Notes: a model not told the origin generated them from the letters alone. Shown: positions 43,371 to 55,335, counted from the stretch's first letter. The stretch: DNA of 64,000 nt from Pseudoips prasinana (GCA_951640165.1 OX621257.1:8071201-8135200), one strand, 5' to 3'. A program made the numbers and translations.

Positions 43371-43860
43371 ATTAAAACACATGCAAAACGAGCATCAGAT
43401 TATGTGTTATGCGGACCAAGCGTTTTCTATGAATGAGGAGGCTTTAAGGACAAGGATTTGCGAAGCAGCGAAATTATTAATCCATGTTGTGTCTTACACA
43501 ACATGTGTGTAAGTAGTATTGTAGGTTCATTAAAACACATGCAAAACGAGCGTCGGATTATGTGTTATGCGGACCAAGCGTTTTCTATGAATGAGGAGGC
43601 TTTAAGGACAAGGATTTGCGAAGCAGCGAAGTTATTAATCCATGTTGTGTCTTACACAACATGTGTGTAAGTAGTGTTGTAGGTTCATTAAAACATTTAA
43701 AACACATGCAAAACGAGCGTCGGATTATGTGTTATGCGGACCAAGCGTTTTCTATGAATGAGGAGGCTTTAAGGACAAGGATTTGCGAAGCAGCGAAATT
43801 AGTAATCCATGTTGTGTCTTACACAACATATTGTGTGTAAGTAGTGTTGTAGGTTCTGAT
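43371..43860 (+). repeat. Three tandem units from a Harbinger transposase 3' end
   Basis: Units begin ATGCAAAACGAGCATCAGAT at 43381, 43539 and 43706 (158 bp, then 167 bp because of a 9-bp insert). Each encodes INPCCVLHNMCVSS-like sequence, the C-terminal motif of PIF/Harbinger transposases, and MQNERRIMCYADQAFSMNEE. Long open frames here are products of the tandem repeat. Confidence 0.8.
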
Positions 43861-45009
43861 TTTAGAGAGAATGTAGCTGTTTACAGAAATAATTACTCGG
43901 CTACAAATGTTACAGAATAGCATTTAAACAGTATATTGGATATTTAATCTATAAATTTAATGCCACTTCATGTCGTCAAAATATTGAAGTAGTCAATACA
44001 GCGTTTATTTATATTTAGAGAGCTTTATATTTACAGATAGCTATTTGGATATCAATTTTATGTGTTTCAGACAATATTTATAATATTTTGAACTGTATTT
44101 ATTCAACACATTTATATTCCTCGAAATAGAAAAAAACTTATAAAAGTATTTGAAAGCATTAAATGGGAGAACTTTTACTTTTTTTCTAGGTCTGGGGAGG
44201 TCCTAACGCATACAACCAAAGTCGTGGTTGATTTTAAGATTCACATTTCTTTTTTACCTTCAGTGAAATAAAAGGGCTCTAGTTCCGATTTTTTTTAAAG
44301 CTATGACATATATACAAAACTGTTTTAAACAGTTTGTCTGTGGACTCAGATGAGTCTCCGTGTAGTATCTATTTATATGTAAAATGTATGTTATATACTA
44401 TCTAATCAATATTTCTTTAATAATAGATTTATTAAGAATATATTCCAATTTTACGTAATGTTAATGGTTTATGATTATTATTGATTATGTATTGAACAAC
44501 ACTAGTGGGGATGGTATCGTGACGTCACTCATATCGAATGACATAATGGCGGATTAATCCTAATCTCTATCCAATGTCCGAATCACGTGACTTCGAAATA
44601 ACATTGGAATTGGATTAGCCTTAGGCATTAAAATTAATTCGAAGAGTAGGTCCACAGACTGGCCATAAATAGACTTGAACAGTAAAAACAAAATTCAATT
44701 TGCAATAAAACAAACGAATATCTAAACATTTAAAAGTCATGTTTGATAAAGTTTGTGCTATTAATATAATGTAACTCTGTTTTAACTTTCAGAATAAGTT
44801 CAACAGTTTTCAGTTTTATTACAATAATATGTCATTAACATACAAAAATACAACTATTTAGTTTTATTTGTGTTTTGGAGGATATCAGAACATCTAATTA
44901 GAAAAAAAATTGAATTTTCTAGTTCTCCACTAAGAGAAATATTTTTTTTTATATTTGTCTTTTTACATATAACTACTTTCACGTTTGTTTATTTTTATTT
45001 ATTTCTTTA
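43861..45009. other. AT-rich DNA, no gene
   Basis: More than 1.1 kb with no recognised element; possibly the non-coding remainder of the Harbinger. Confidence 0.4.
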
Positions 45010-45390
45010 TTTAGGGAGCTTTTTGTCCATGGACATAGGAGCTCCATGAATAAAAATACTAATAAACTTACAAACTTAACTTATCTAATAAGCATTTGAG
45101 CTGCTTCTGAAGTAGGCTCAGCAAGCAAGGTTCAACAAGTATAGGTACTGAGACAGCTACATCAAGTTTATTGAAGTTACGCATAAATTATAATTGTCGC
45201 TCATCTTCTTCCCGTACACAATCCGACAGTACATGTTGCATATCCTCAATTACTTCGCATACTTTACAATTAGGAGAATCGGCTTCAAATTTCCTGGATG
45301 GATAATGACCCGTTCGAAGTCTATGTGCCGATTCTATATATGAACCACCCAATCTACTTGCACCAAACTAAGGCACTCGAGGAGGGTCAC
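45010..45390 (-). pseudogene. LINE C-terminus with CCHC-like motif
   Basis: The minus frame reads IESAHRLRTGHYPSRKFEAD, SPNCKVCEVIEDMQHVLSDC, VREEDERQL, stop, FMRNFNKLD. RLRTGHYP and C-x2-C...H-x4-C are typical of R1/Jockey-group LINE proteins. One in-frame TAA. Confidence 0.75.
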
Positions 45391-45454
45391 ATTGTAAACT
45401 TTATAACAAAAATTTGTAAGTTAATGATGTAAAAATTAGTGTAAAATAATAATG

Positions 45455-45655
45455 CATGGGCGGCGCAGCGGCTAAAACAGTCGCCTCGCAGCTTCCTGTC
45501 GCGTTCGAGTCCCGCGCCGGACAACTATTTTTGTAACCCATAAGTTGTTCTGAGTCTGGATGTAATTTATGTGTAAAATAAAAAAATATGTTTGTAAAGT
45601 ACCCCGCGACACAGGGATTAGATTCTCTAGTGCGGGAGTTGTCTTTAAAAAAACA
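45455..45655 (+). mobile_element. SINE-D copy
   Basis: GGGCGGCGCAGCGGCTAAAA head, TTCGAGTCCCGCGCC B-box, GTGCGGGAGTTGTCTTTA end with A-run. Confidence 0.83.
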
Positions 45656-46255
45656 AAACTTACTAACGTACAAATTTCGTCTTCTATAAACTGAAAATAT
45701 TTAAGCAAGATTACTTCAGATCACAGAAAGTCAAGCTTCCATATGATTGAGTTTTCACGTTTTGCACCGTATATATTATCGTATTAATTAACCAAGATAG
45801 CTGGACATAAAGTTTATGGCTTAATATTTGATGTCACGGTCGAAGCCATAACTTTAGTGATAAAATTCCACTTTGAGCACTTGTGCCGGTGCGGTGTTGA
45901 CAATTTTATCACGACGGCCGTTTAATGATTTATATTGGAGTATTCATTTTCCTAAGCAAATTAAATGAAGAGAAAATTCACCAATTTATTGTACAGGCAT
46001 TTTGAAGATATTTAATTATTTTATTTTATTTAATAAATATTATAAAAGAAAATAACACCTAGTTCCTTGTTCGTGCTTTTCGAGAACTGATTGGATCAGA
46101 ATTTCTATGGGACTATCACGTATTGTATTTCCAAGTTTATTTTGTTCCAGTTATTTGTCGAAAAAAAGGAATTTTGAACTCAGTTTTTTGTTTCTTGTTT
46201 AATATTAATTTTATCATTACATTTGTAAGTATGTTTACAAAGTCTGTTTTAAAAC
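45656..46255. other. AT-rich DNA, no gene
   Basis: Nothing recognised. Confidence 0.4.
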
Positions 46256-46257
46256 TT

Positions 46258-46345
46258 AAGTTTCAGAGACGCCCAGAAATAAAACCACTTTAGCGGTAAC
46301 CCATCAATGGACTGACTTTGTGCCTAGTTGCTTAGCCTCGCCGAT
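46258..46345 (-). mobile_element. 5S rRNA-like SINE fragment
   Basis: Minus strand: GGCTAAGCAACTAGGCACAA, AGTCAGTCCATTGATGGGTT, ACCGC. It keeps A-box and C-box-like parts. Confidence 0.65.
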
Positions 46346-46499
46346 CACTTCCGAAACGCATTTGGCCATGAATGCCTCGAATATATAATATGTACTTTAT
46401 GTAAAAAAAATACTCCATACTAAATTAAGTCCTAACAAGAATAGGGACTGTCTTTGGATGAATCATAAACTCAACATACTGAAATACACAATACACAGA

Positions 46500-46615
46500 T
46501 CCATCATCATATCAGCTGAAAGACGTCCACTGCGGGAGAAAGCCTTCCCCAAAGATCTCCACGATTGCCGGTCTTACGCTATCCACGTCCTGCGGTTTCC
46601 ATTTATAAGCCAGAT
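46500..46615 (+). mobile_element. RTE-like LINE tail
   Basis: CATCATCATATCAGCTGAAA, GACGTCCACTGCGGGAGAAA, CTCCACGATTGCCGGTCTTA; the same 3' region as 20605-20720 on the other strand. Confidence 0.65.
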
Positions 46616-46741
46616 ATATAAAGATAGCTCCAAAAATTATGACCAGCCTAGAGGTGTGCCGCTGCAAAATACGTAAAGAGATGCCTTAAAACAGAGGGAT
46701 TGATGGCAACTAAAAAGATCTGGAATGAAATAGACGAACTA

Positions 46742-47506
46742 TAGAAAGAAAGCCAAGGATAATTTCGGTTTTATTTCACAAGAAAATAGTAAAGTATGTT
46801 TCGCAAACATGTAAACACTTTCGCGTTCATAATATTAGTAGGATAATATTATAAACGTTAAAGTTTGTAAGAATGGATGGATGGATGTTTGTTACTCTTT
46901 CACGTAAAAACTACAGAATGGATATGAATGAAACTTTACAATAATATAGCTTATACATACATCAGAATAACACATAGGCTACATTTATAAAGACATTGTG
47001 TGAATTGTCCAAAATATGACGATAAGTGTCAAGTAAGTAGGAAAATCTACAATCTGCGAGTTACTCGGTCGTGCACGGCCAAAACCGCTATAGGTTACAC
47101 ATCGTACTAATAATTTAAATGCTAAAGTTTGTGAGTATAGATGTATGGTTGTATGTTTGTTAATCCTTTACGCCAAAACTACTTTAACGCGGGTGAAACC
47201 GCGGGGCATTGCTAGTCTTATATATATGCAAAAATAATTGTTTACAGTCCCCCGTAAAACAATTCCTTAGAACAATGTAATATAAACATCTTCCTCTTTC
47301 CAACAAATTGGACAACAGATTGGAGGGAACTTGCATTACGAATGCGTAAGGCCTTATTTATTATGAAACACGAGCCAAAATATTTTTCGATTTCCATGCA
47401 AAAAAGGTAAAATTTTCTTTTGGTAATGTTGATTTACATGTTTGCGAAACATACTATACTATTTTCTTGCGAAATAAAACTGAACTTATCCTTGGCTTTC
47501 TTCCCA
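46742..47506. repeat. Inverted repeat with arms of about 72 bp around Helitrons
   Basis: AGAAAGCCAAGGATAA..., GTATGTTTCGCAAACATGTA on the left (46742-46818) and its near complement on the right (47438-47506). The pair of Lep1 Helitrons lies between. Confidence 0.7.
46848..47215 (+). mobile_element. Composite pair of Lep1-type Helitrons
   Basis: First unit 46848-47092, ending in CGGCCAAAACCGCTAT. Second, internally deleted unit 47100-47215, ending GGGGCATTGCTAG before T. The same pair occurs at 53739-54104 and, inverted, at 59195-59712. Confidence 0.75.
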
Positions 47507-47574
47507 TACTTCTTCGACTTCTTTCACCTATAATCACGGACATATAGCACATCCAAACCCATACCCGTGCCATT

Positions 47575-47695
47575 CAAGCCCCAAGTCGTGGCATCGATTC
47601 CCACCCAGGACAGATATTTCTGTGCATGATATTTATATATATTTCTGTGTCTAGGTGTAATTATCTACATAAGTATGATTTATCTATATAGATTG
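47575..47695 (+). mobile_element. SINE-C fragment
   Basis: GTCGTGGCATCGATTCCCAC, CAGGACAGATATTTCTGTGC, GTGTAATTATCTACATAAGT. Confidence 0.65.
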
Positions 47696-47699
47696 TCTA

Positions 47700-48510
47700 G
47701 TAACTAGAAAAATAAAATCATGCAATAGTGTTTATTAATTGTACGAGAGTTTTGTAGCCAACGCGGAAAAAGCCGCATCGAGGCACTATTTAATTTTCAA
47801 ACACTGGTGTAAATTCGAGTTTTGGAACGAAGTTCCTTATCGCGCTTTGTGAAAGGGGACTAGAAAGAAAAAATTCTTACGAAAAGTTGTCACGACACTT
47901 TATGCAGCTGTGCGGCGTGCGCATAAGAGAGAGAGAGAGACATGCGTCTCTCTCTCTCTCTCTCTCTTATAGAAGAACAATCCAGCTATTTTCATTTCTA
48001 TTTCGCATTGAACAGTGTGGTTTCACGACGATTATTTTTGTTGAGTGTATACAGGTTTTTTGTACATAATAAATAATAAGAAATGACTTCGTTCCATCCG
48101 GGAGTCCCTTGACACCTTTCAAGTTTTTATGTCTAAATATGGTGGATTTTTAGACATAATATCTTCAACAACGTACACATGTGGAGGAAAGTGTGATATT
48201 TCTGTGAATTGTTATTTGGTTGGAACGATAACTCCTTAGAAGTAGTAACGATAACTAATCTAGTAAAGTGCCAGTGCTTTACTGGTGTAAGACTATAACT
48301 TGACTGTGACGCACTTGCCTGGACTTTGATTAAATGACGAAAACCATAAAATATTACAACTGAAGACGAGGAGGTATAGTCTCTGATCTTAACCTACCCA
48401 AAGAGGGTAAAAAATCAATCATTAATGAAACATTCAATAACTTCAAAAAGAAAATGTCATGTTATTTTAGCATTAATTTTATATTTGTATGTATTTATTT
48501 ATTCTGGCTA
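47700..48510. other. DNA with a (GA)n/(CT)n hairpin, no gene
   Basis: 47927-47969 is AAGAGAGAGAGAGAGA, ACATGCG, then a CT run of similar length. No element assigned. Confidence 0.5.
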
Positions 48511-48514
48511 TCAT

Positions 48515-48755
48515 TCATCATCGTCATCATGTCAGCAAAAGAACGTCCACGACAGGACAATAGCTTCCCCCAAAGAATGGGGGAATATGCCATAATCGCC
48601 ACGCTTGGCAGACGGGTTGGCAAATGCATTTTGATGGTCGTAGTTCACAGAAAAACGCTGCTGCCTGTTCTGGTAGGTATTCCGGTCGATTTCTACGCCC
48701 GCACGGGATGAAATGGGGTGATGATATTCTATGCCGTCACCACGTATGCATTCTT
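48515..48755 (+). mobile_element. Retroposon tail, family E (good plus copy)
   Basis: TCATCATCGTCATCATGTCA, GAACGTCCACGACAGGACAA, CGCCACGCTTGGCAGACGGG, GTTCTGGTAGGTATTCCGG, GGGATGAAATGGGGTGATGA. Confidence 0.78.
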
Positions 48756-49304
48756 GTAATGAATAGAACATCTTTTCTCCTTGCCTGATTGTTCTTAAAA
48801 TCATGAGCATAGAACTCAATTTCGTAATGTACTCTCAGTACTTATCTGTTTTCCATTCCAGAACGAAGGCTTACTTAACATTTTAATTAAATTCGGAATT
48901 GATTCCTATATAGATATAAATAAGAATTACATTCAAATGTATCCAGACTCACATTGAAAGACGCAATCAACAAGCAAAATACGTCCCAAGATTTAACTTT
49001 CCTAACTTCATTCTCGTAATAAACATATCTGGGCTCCAATCTTAATTAAACCAAGGGTACCTATTCAGTGGCTAGGTACTAACCACATACAAAGGGTAAA
49101 ATAGACTATTGTTGACAATTGTTACACAATAATTAGACCAACTGTGTATAGCAGAAGTAGCTATATATAAACCAAATTATTACTGACAAATGTTTATCTT
49201 GTTAATTTATTCTTATGGGCAGTGGTTGGAGTTGCACAATAGGCCTCTGACATGAGTTAGGGTCATAACTCATTAGACCCACCCTTAACCTTTGTTGGCA
49301 TTAT
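48756..49304. other. DNA without recognised features
   Basis: Nothing supported. Confidence 0.4.
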
Positions 49305-49480
49305 TTAAACACGGCCTTCTCATCCCAAACTAAGCAGAGCTTGTACAATGAAACCAGGTAACTGATATACTAAATATACTACTTTTCCTTAAATATCTGC
49401 TCTAGGTGGAAATCGAACCCAAGACCTGCGGTGTGAAAGGCAAGCATCTACCAAGTACTTCCAACCACGTCAACAAATTG
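49305..49480 (-). mobile_element. SINE-C copy
   Basis: ACACGGCCTTCTCATCCCAA, TACAATGAAACCAGGTAACT, AATCGAACCCAAGACCTGCG, CCAACCACGTCAACA. Confidence 0.8.
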
Positions 49481-50350
49481 AGTCAACATTATGACGGACT
49501 TTGTGTCTATAGCGACGCGACGGTCGGGCTTTAATGCTACAATACAATTAATAGAAATAAATAAGAAATATTGACAATTAAATTACAATAAATACTTGAC
49601 AATTAAATTACAATAAATAATTGTCAATTAAATTTCAACAAAATAAATGACAAAATTAAATGATCATATTGACAAGTTCATTTCATACATAATTATTATG
49701 ACATTTTCTTTTTAAATATTTAGGTATGACATACAATTTAAGATTAATTTTGATTTGACATTTTATATTATTATTTCTTGTACAATTAAAGTAGTTTTCA
49801 TTTATAAAATAATTAGTTTTGTGTTAAGTGCATGCAAAAAAGTACAGTGTAGTCGTGTATTTTCATTTATATAATTTGATTTTGTATGCCTAACAGGCAG
49901 AACATGGATGTACTTTATTTTATTATCAATATCATCTGCATTCATAACCCGTGTTCACACAATAGATTCCGTTCAGTTCAGATCAGTCACGTCTATAGTG
50001 GGTTAGTTAATCAAAGAGATCTTATACCTAATTTTAGTATTTTTTTCTCTTAGAGATCAGACAGCTGTTCGTCTGACATCTACTGGCAAAAATATTTAAA
50101 AGTGGGTCATACCTCACAGCTATGGTTTTCATGATGGAGTTGGAGCTGTTCCGAACTCTGCAGAGCAATGTGGCGGATTTTGTTTTCCGATGATGGCATG
50201 GAAACCATCACCGTGTGCCTCAGTGAACAATCCAGACGCAATGTAGAAACGGGGCAGCCCCATCAACATCCTGATAAATTGATTTTTATTACGAGCATAT
50301 CTTATTCATATTTATGTTATTATTTTTTTGTCAGTTGTCAGCACAACGAC
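49481..50350. other. AT-rich DNA with a short tandem repeat
   Basis: At about 49570-49640, TTGACAATTAAATTACAATA recurs three times with a period near 31 bp. No gene. Confidence 0.5.
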
Positions 50351-50357
50351 ACCCTCG

Positions 50358-50880
50358 AGTGTACGACTAAACGCTGACAGACTGTATACCGACAAGACTT
50401 TACGTCGACTGCACTTTTCGCCGACAGAACACTTCACTCATACTCAGAGAGAAACATTTACCAAGTGTAATATAGGACCGATTCGGTTCTGGCATTTAGC
50501 CGGCCGCTGCCGCGACCGCTCGCTTCGCTCGCTCGGCTCGTGCGTCGTGGTCACAGTTCTAACCTAACCTAAACCAATAATTATGAATACTGTCGGCAAA
50601 GTGTTCAGTGCCTCTAGCACGAGTTCCTGCAGTATAATTACTCGATCACACGTACAGTTTCCTCCCATACATTGGGCACCAGCGCTTCTCGCGGAAACTA
50701 TTAAGAACTAAAAACTCTGGTGCTCAATGTATGGGACGAAACTGTACGTGTGATCGAGTAAGTAAACTGCAGGAACTCGTACTAGAGCCACAGTGGGTGA
50801 AAAGTACAGTCAAATTAAAGTCTTGTCGGTGTACAGTGTGTCGGCGTAATGTGTGTCGGCGTTTAGTTGTACACTGGTAC
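50358..50880. mobile_element. Foldback element containing a MITE
   Basis: GTGTACGACTAAACGCTGAC (left) and its complement (right, about 50790-50880) plus CCGACAAGACTTTA form the arms. The core holds GCTCGCTTCGCTCGCTCGGC and CTAACCTAACCTAA. The 174-bp MITE at 50613-50786 is inserted within it. Confidence 0.6.
50613..50786. mobile_element. 174-bp foldback MITE, second copy
   Basis: TCTAGCACGAGTTCCTGCAG arms as at 25134-25306, with the centre inverted relative to that copy. Confidence 0.8.
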
Positions 50881-51123
50881 ATTTAAGACACCTTACTCGC
50901 ACTGAGGCATTCAACGTTATATACACTTAATGGCAGTATTCTGCGAGATGCTTAGTCTTGCTCCTCTTGAAACGATAAAAATGCTGTAGCCTACCTCTCT
51001 TAAAATGTTATGCCCTCTCATGTTTTTTAACAGCAACATAAAAGAAAGAGCGACATAAATTTGAAACCCATGACTCTGTATCTGTTTAAGTTTAACGTCA
51101 TAACTTTCAAATTTATAAAATGA

Positions 51124-51316
51124 CTAGCTATACCCCGCGGTTTTACCCGCGTTAAACTTTATAAATTATAGCCTATGTGTTAATTAAGGGTGTCAGCTAA
51201 CTCCATACCAAATTTTATTGAAATCGCTCCAGCCGTTTAGACGTGAAGAAGTAACAAACATACACACTCACACAGTCACACACTCACAAACTTTCGCCTT
51301 TTTAATAATCGTGTGA
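51124..51316 (-). mobile_element. Lep1-type Helitron
   Basis: CTAG at 51124-51127 (complement), 5' TCACACGATTATTAAAAAGG ending at 51316, A and T flanks correct. 193 bp. Confidence 0.88.
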
Positions 51317-51319
51317 TTT

Positions 51320-51430
51320 TATTTTAAAGACAACAACTACTGCGGGCAGTAGTAAAATGAATCCCTGTGTAATTATACGTTTGTAAAGTACCCCGCGGGG
51401 TACTTTATAAACGTATAATTACGGACACAA
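51320..51430 (-). mobile_element. SINE-D remnant remade as a palindrome
   Basis: AAAGACAACAACTACTGCGG matches the SINE-D end. 51370-51421 is a palindrome of about 25-bp arms meeting at CCCCGCGGGG. Confidence 0.65.
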
Positions 51431-51438
51431 AGTAAAGA

Positions 51439-51575
51439 GGCCAGCAGCAGCACATCCAGCTACCCCTATCTGTCAAATTTTCCCAATTGAAAGTGAACCT
51501 TATGCTAATGTGATAAAGTTGAAAATCTATAAAAGAAATTTGATAGATTGGGGTAGCTGGATATGCTGACGTCTG
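51439..51575. mobile_element. TA-flanked MITE, third copy
   Basis: CCAGCTACCCCTATCTGTC, TTTGATAGATTGGGGTAGCT and ACGTCTG then TA. The left terminus is worn. Confidence 0.7.
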
Positions 51576-51711
51576 TATATCAAAATCTGTAACACCTGTA
51601 TTTTTTGTAGGAGGATGTTAAAAGTTTCGTTAATAATCACTAAATTCATGAAGTATGGGTGAAACGTAAATTTATTTAATTTAATTTAACTCACAATATA
51701 GACAATGACGG

Positions 51712-51905
51712 GCATGTTGGCGTGGTTGGCAAATACTTGCATTTCACGCCGGAGGTCGTGGGTTCGATTCCCACCCAGGACAGATATTTGTGTGCATGAA
51801 CATGTCTGTTTGTCCTGAGTCTCGGTGTATATATCTATACAAGTATGTATTTACAAAAGAAAAGTAGTATATGTAGTATATCAGTTATTTGGTTTCCATA
51901 GTATG
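51712..51905 (+). mobile_element. SINE-C copy, nearly full
   Basis: GCATGTTGGCGTGGTTGGCA head, GGTTCGATTCCCACCCAGG, CAGTTATTTGGTTTCCATAG. Confidence 0.85.
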
Positions 51906-52084
51906 AATACATTCATTAAACATACATAAATATAAACTAAATTATAATTTTATTAGTTATATTTCAGACATCTTAAGGAGGCTTCAAGGCGGATAGTGCA
52001 ACACCAGCAATCGTGGAGATCGTTGGGAGCGGCTATTTACGACATACGTCTAATGCGTTTTCATGTAATTAGTTATTAACACAG

Positions 52085-52225
52085 TTACAATACCGGCGAG
52101 CATGTATGAAGAATATAATGACAGTAATCGAGGCAAAAGACGTGTGCAAAGATCGTGACAAATGGAAATCCGTTGTCTCTTCCTCCCCTCTGGGAAACAG
52201 GCGTGAGTCTATGTATGTATGATTA
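52085..52225 (+). pseudogene. LINE family F tail
   Basis: CCGGCGAGCATGTATGAAGA, GTGACAAATGGAAATCCGTT, GGAAACAGGCGTGAGTCTAT, TGTATGTATGA. Confidence 0.7.
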
Positions 52226-52384
52226 AAAACACGCAGTTAAGTACAGTTAAGTAATACAGCTTCTACATGGATGGATCGGTTAACATTTGAACTGGTGCGC
52301 TATTCAAATGTAATATTGTACAAATCGTCTGGGTAAAATCGCTCATCAGGAAAGAGCTGAGGATTATACATACATACATATTTT

Positions 52385-53005
52385 GGAACAAGTACCACAC
52401 TGCCGTCTAAACCCAAACTAGGCAGAGTCTGTTCTATGGCAACCAGACATCTGATAAACATACTTATATTCTAAACTAGCTGTGCCCCGCGGTTTTACCC
52501 ACGTTAAACTTTATAAATTATCACAGCTCCTGCCCCGTAGGTCTGTGATCTATATTTATCTAAACATATAATATGTATAGATAGATATAGATCACAGCTC
52601 CTCCCCTGTAGGTGATAGCGTGATAATATGTAGCCTATTTGTTGACCCGACCTCTTAGTAACAATCATGCAAAATTTTAAGTAAATCCATGCAGTACTTT
52701 TTGAGTTTAGCCCGGACATACATACAGACAAACAGACACACAGACAAAAATTCTAAAAACTAAATTTTTGGCTTCTGTATCGATTGTAGATCACGCCCCA
52801 AGTATCCTTTTTAAAAAATATTCAATGTACAGTTTTGACTTTCCTACGACTTTATTATATGTATAGATAAATACATCTCATAAAAAAATTACACACAGAC
52901 ACAGAAAAAAATAATCGTGTTCATCACCCAAAGATTTGTCCCGGGTGGGAATCGAACCCACGACCTCTGGCTTAGCAGTCAAGGTCACTGTGTGGCATGT
53001 GTGTT
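52385..53005 (-). mobile_element. SINE-C split by Helitron-B
   Basis: 3' part 52385-52475 (CTAAACCCAAACTAGGCAGA), head part 52868-53005 (GTGGGAATCGAACCCACGAC). The split is at the Helitron boundaries. Confidence 0.78.
52476..52867 (-). mobile_element. Helitron-B with internal duplication
   Basis: CTAG at 52476-52479 (complement), 5' end TCTATACATATAATAAAGTC at 52867. A segment around CACAGCTCCTGCCCCGTAGG is repeated at 52590 with ATAGATAGATATAGAT between, making it 392 bp against about 320 for others. Confidence 0.85.
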
Positions 53006-53735
53006 GCAAGAAATCATACTATACGGTGACCACTTAGCATCAAGTATGCCGTATACTAGTTTTCTGGCTTGGCAGTTAAAATAAAAATATTCTCTATTGA
53101 CAAAAGGTCACTTCCATAAAAAAAGAACTATCCGCCACATATGGGTCGCTATTGGTAGACGCCTACACCATTTTATTTGTATAGCAATATGAATTTTACG
53201 AGGTTTCCAATAGAAGGAAACTGCTAGGTATATTTTTATTACTTTATTGGACTATTTTGTTTTGGCTTACCTGAATAAACCAGTTTTGTTTGACCCCTAA
53301 AACGACGCCGCTTGTTTTTATATGACTGTCTATATAACAATATTCTAGTTTAGTTTAGTTTCGAAAATATCCGCGTAAAAGCGGGGTTCAACTTAATCTG
53401 GTCAGATTTTAGTGACTAGGTATCCTACGGCGAGAAAGGTCAAGGCACAATATGATGTAAAAAGGCACAGACAGAGAGTAAACACAGCTACTGGCCTGAT
53501 GTGGATAATAATAATAAAAAGTATTTATTTTATCCTCACTAGATGAACAACAGAAACGTTAAAATCAAATAAATCAGAAACGTTAACTTATTAACTGTTG
53601 CATGGACCATAGGGCTGAAAAAGGTTATAACTTTTGGGTGTTAGCAAAATACCGATCCATGCCTACTAACATGCCCTGCAGACCGTAGTTTTATCTATGA
53701 TACAAACTACGGTCTGCAGATTCAAACTCTTAATC
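53006..53735. other. DNA with a 16-bp palindrome, no gene
   Basis: 53676-53719: CTGCAGACCGTAGTTT, 12-nt loop, complement. Otherwise nothing recognised. Confidence 0.5.
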
Positions 53736-53738
53736 CTA

Positions 53739-54104
53739 TCCTACTAATATTATAAACGCGAAAGTTTGTAAGTAGGAATGGATGGATGTTTGTTACTCTT
53801 TCACGTAAAAACTACTGAATGGATTTTAATGAAACTTTATAATAATATAGATTATACATCAGAATAACACATAGGCTACAATTTATAAATATATCGTGTG
53901 GATTGTCCAAAATATGACAATAGTATCAAGTAAGTATGAAAAAATCTACCTTCTGCGAGTTATTCCGGCGTGCACTGCCAAAACCGCTAGATGTACACAT
54001 CTTACTAATATTATAAATGCGAAAGTTTGTGAGTATAGATGTACGACGAGTATAGATGACGCCAAAACTACTTTAACGCGGGAGAAACCGCGGGGCATTG
54101 CTAG
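53739..54104 (+). mobile_element. Composite pair of Lep1-type Helitrons
   Basis: First unit TCCTACTAATATTATAAACG (53739) to CCAAAACCGCTAG (53990). Second TCTTACTAATATTATAAATG (54000) to GGGGCATTGCTAG (54104), then T. The second has the same large internal deletion as at 47100-47215. Confidence 0.82.
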
Positions 54105-54214
54105 TATTTAATATAATGACATACAAACTACATGAAATAACAATGTGCCTCTTCAGCGCTATGTAATTCAATATTTAAATCTACCTTACTCTTAATTCGC
54201 AAAACCTTCATGCA

Positions 54215-54330
54215 TACATGACTCACACCTGTTTCCCAGAGGAGTAGACAGAGACTACGGATTTCCGTTTATCACGCTATTCGCTCACCTGTTTTGCTTC
54301 GTTTACTGTCATTATATTCTTCATACATAA
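54215..54330 (-). pseudogene. LINE family F tail
   Basis: CACACCTGTTTCCCAGAGGA, GATTTCCGTTTATCACGC, TACTGTCATTATATTCTTCA. Confidence 0.7.
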
Positions 54331-54339
54331 AAAAGCTAA

Positions 54340-54715
54340 GTCTAAAATGGTCCGGAATCGATTGTCAACGTTGAAGTCGATTTAACGATTGATTTACTCA
54401 TTTTTAACCTTTATTTATGTGAACGCCAGTTAAGAAATCGATGTTCGGCGATTTAGCTCGTTGAGCCCCTGGGGCTTTACAGGCTAAGTCGCCGAACATC
54501 GTTTTGGTGAATGGCTTTCAAATAAATAAAGGTTAAAATGACTTAATCAATCGTTAAATCGACTTCAACGTTGACAATCGATTCCGGACCATTTATGGCT
54601 TCACATGTGGTCATGGAAGCCAATTTAACGATTTATTAAGTCATTTTTAACCTTTATTTATTTAAACGCCATTCACGAAAACGATGTTCGGCGACTTAAC
54701 CGATTTTATTTAAGA
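54340..54715. mobile_element. Foldback with two and a half arms
   Basis: ATGGTCCGGAATCGATTGTC, AACGATTGATTTACTCATTT, GATGTTCGGCGATTTAG (54348-54465); its complement at 54497-54594; a third partial arm at 54632-54712. No coding sequence. Confidence 0.75.
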
Positions 54716-54809
54716 AACTTAATTTAAATAGCATATAACTATTAATTTTAAGATCGTTCGAGTAAGAATCGGCGCGGCTATTGGAAACCAATTTTAAATT
54801 AATATAATA

Positions 54810-54893
54810 AAAAAATTGACAGGTACAGCTGATTTAGTTTTCAACATGTATGAACATGTTGAAAACTAAATCAGCTGTACCTGTCAATTTTTT
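54810..54893. repeat. Perfect 40-bp palindrome, 4-nt loop
   Basis: AAAAAATTGACAGGTACAGC... to ACATGT, loop ATGA, exact complement. Confidence 0.88.
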
Positions 54894-55003
54894 GTATAAT
54901 TAAATAATATTTTGCGTTATTTAATAACACTTTTGATAAGGTGCGTTGAACGACAAACGTTTGCAAGTAACGACGACAATCAATACTTAGATAGATACAT
55001 AGC

Positions 55004-55335
55004 CTGCCTCGTTGGTCTGGCGGTAGCGTGTTCAACCGCAGATAATGAGGTCCTGGGTACAATCCCCGGGTCGGGCCAAAAGTGATTTTGGGATTTTTCC
55101 GTAAAAATAAATTTCTCAGTATCAGCTCGAAGTCCGGAAGTTGGCGGTATTACATCACCGTGCCTCGGAGAGCACGAAAAGTCGTCGGTCCTGTACCTGA
55201 ACTCTTTCCGGTTGTGTCGCTAGTCGTCCCATTGGATCATGAGAGTGATGGAATAGAAAGTGCGTCTGTGTTTGCGCACACACTTGTGCACTATAATATG
55301 TAGTGTGGCTGAAATTCGGTTGGGAGGACATCATC
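55004..55335 (+). mobile_element. SINE-A, full copy
   Basis: CTGCCTCGTTGGTCTGGCGG head, GGTACAATCCC (decayed B-box), body to GGGAGGACATCATCAG. Confidence 0.85.

Noticed and set aside
43371..43860. CRISPR-like direct repeats
   Set aside because: Units are about 160 bp, coding, contiguous and eukaryotic; there are no spacers.
47887..48069. A small coding gene around the GA/CT hairpin
   Set aside because: The frame is made of the simple repeat (SLSLSLS) and has no support.
50560..50580. Interstitial telomere
   Set aside because: Only two or three CCTAA units, and they belong to a repeat core.
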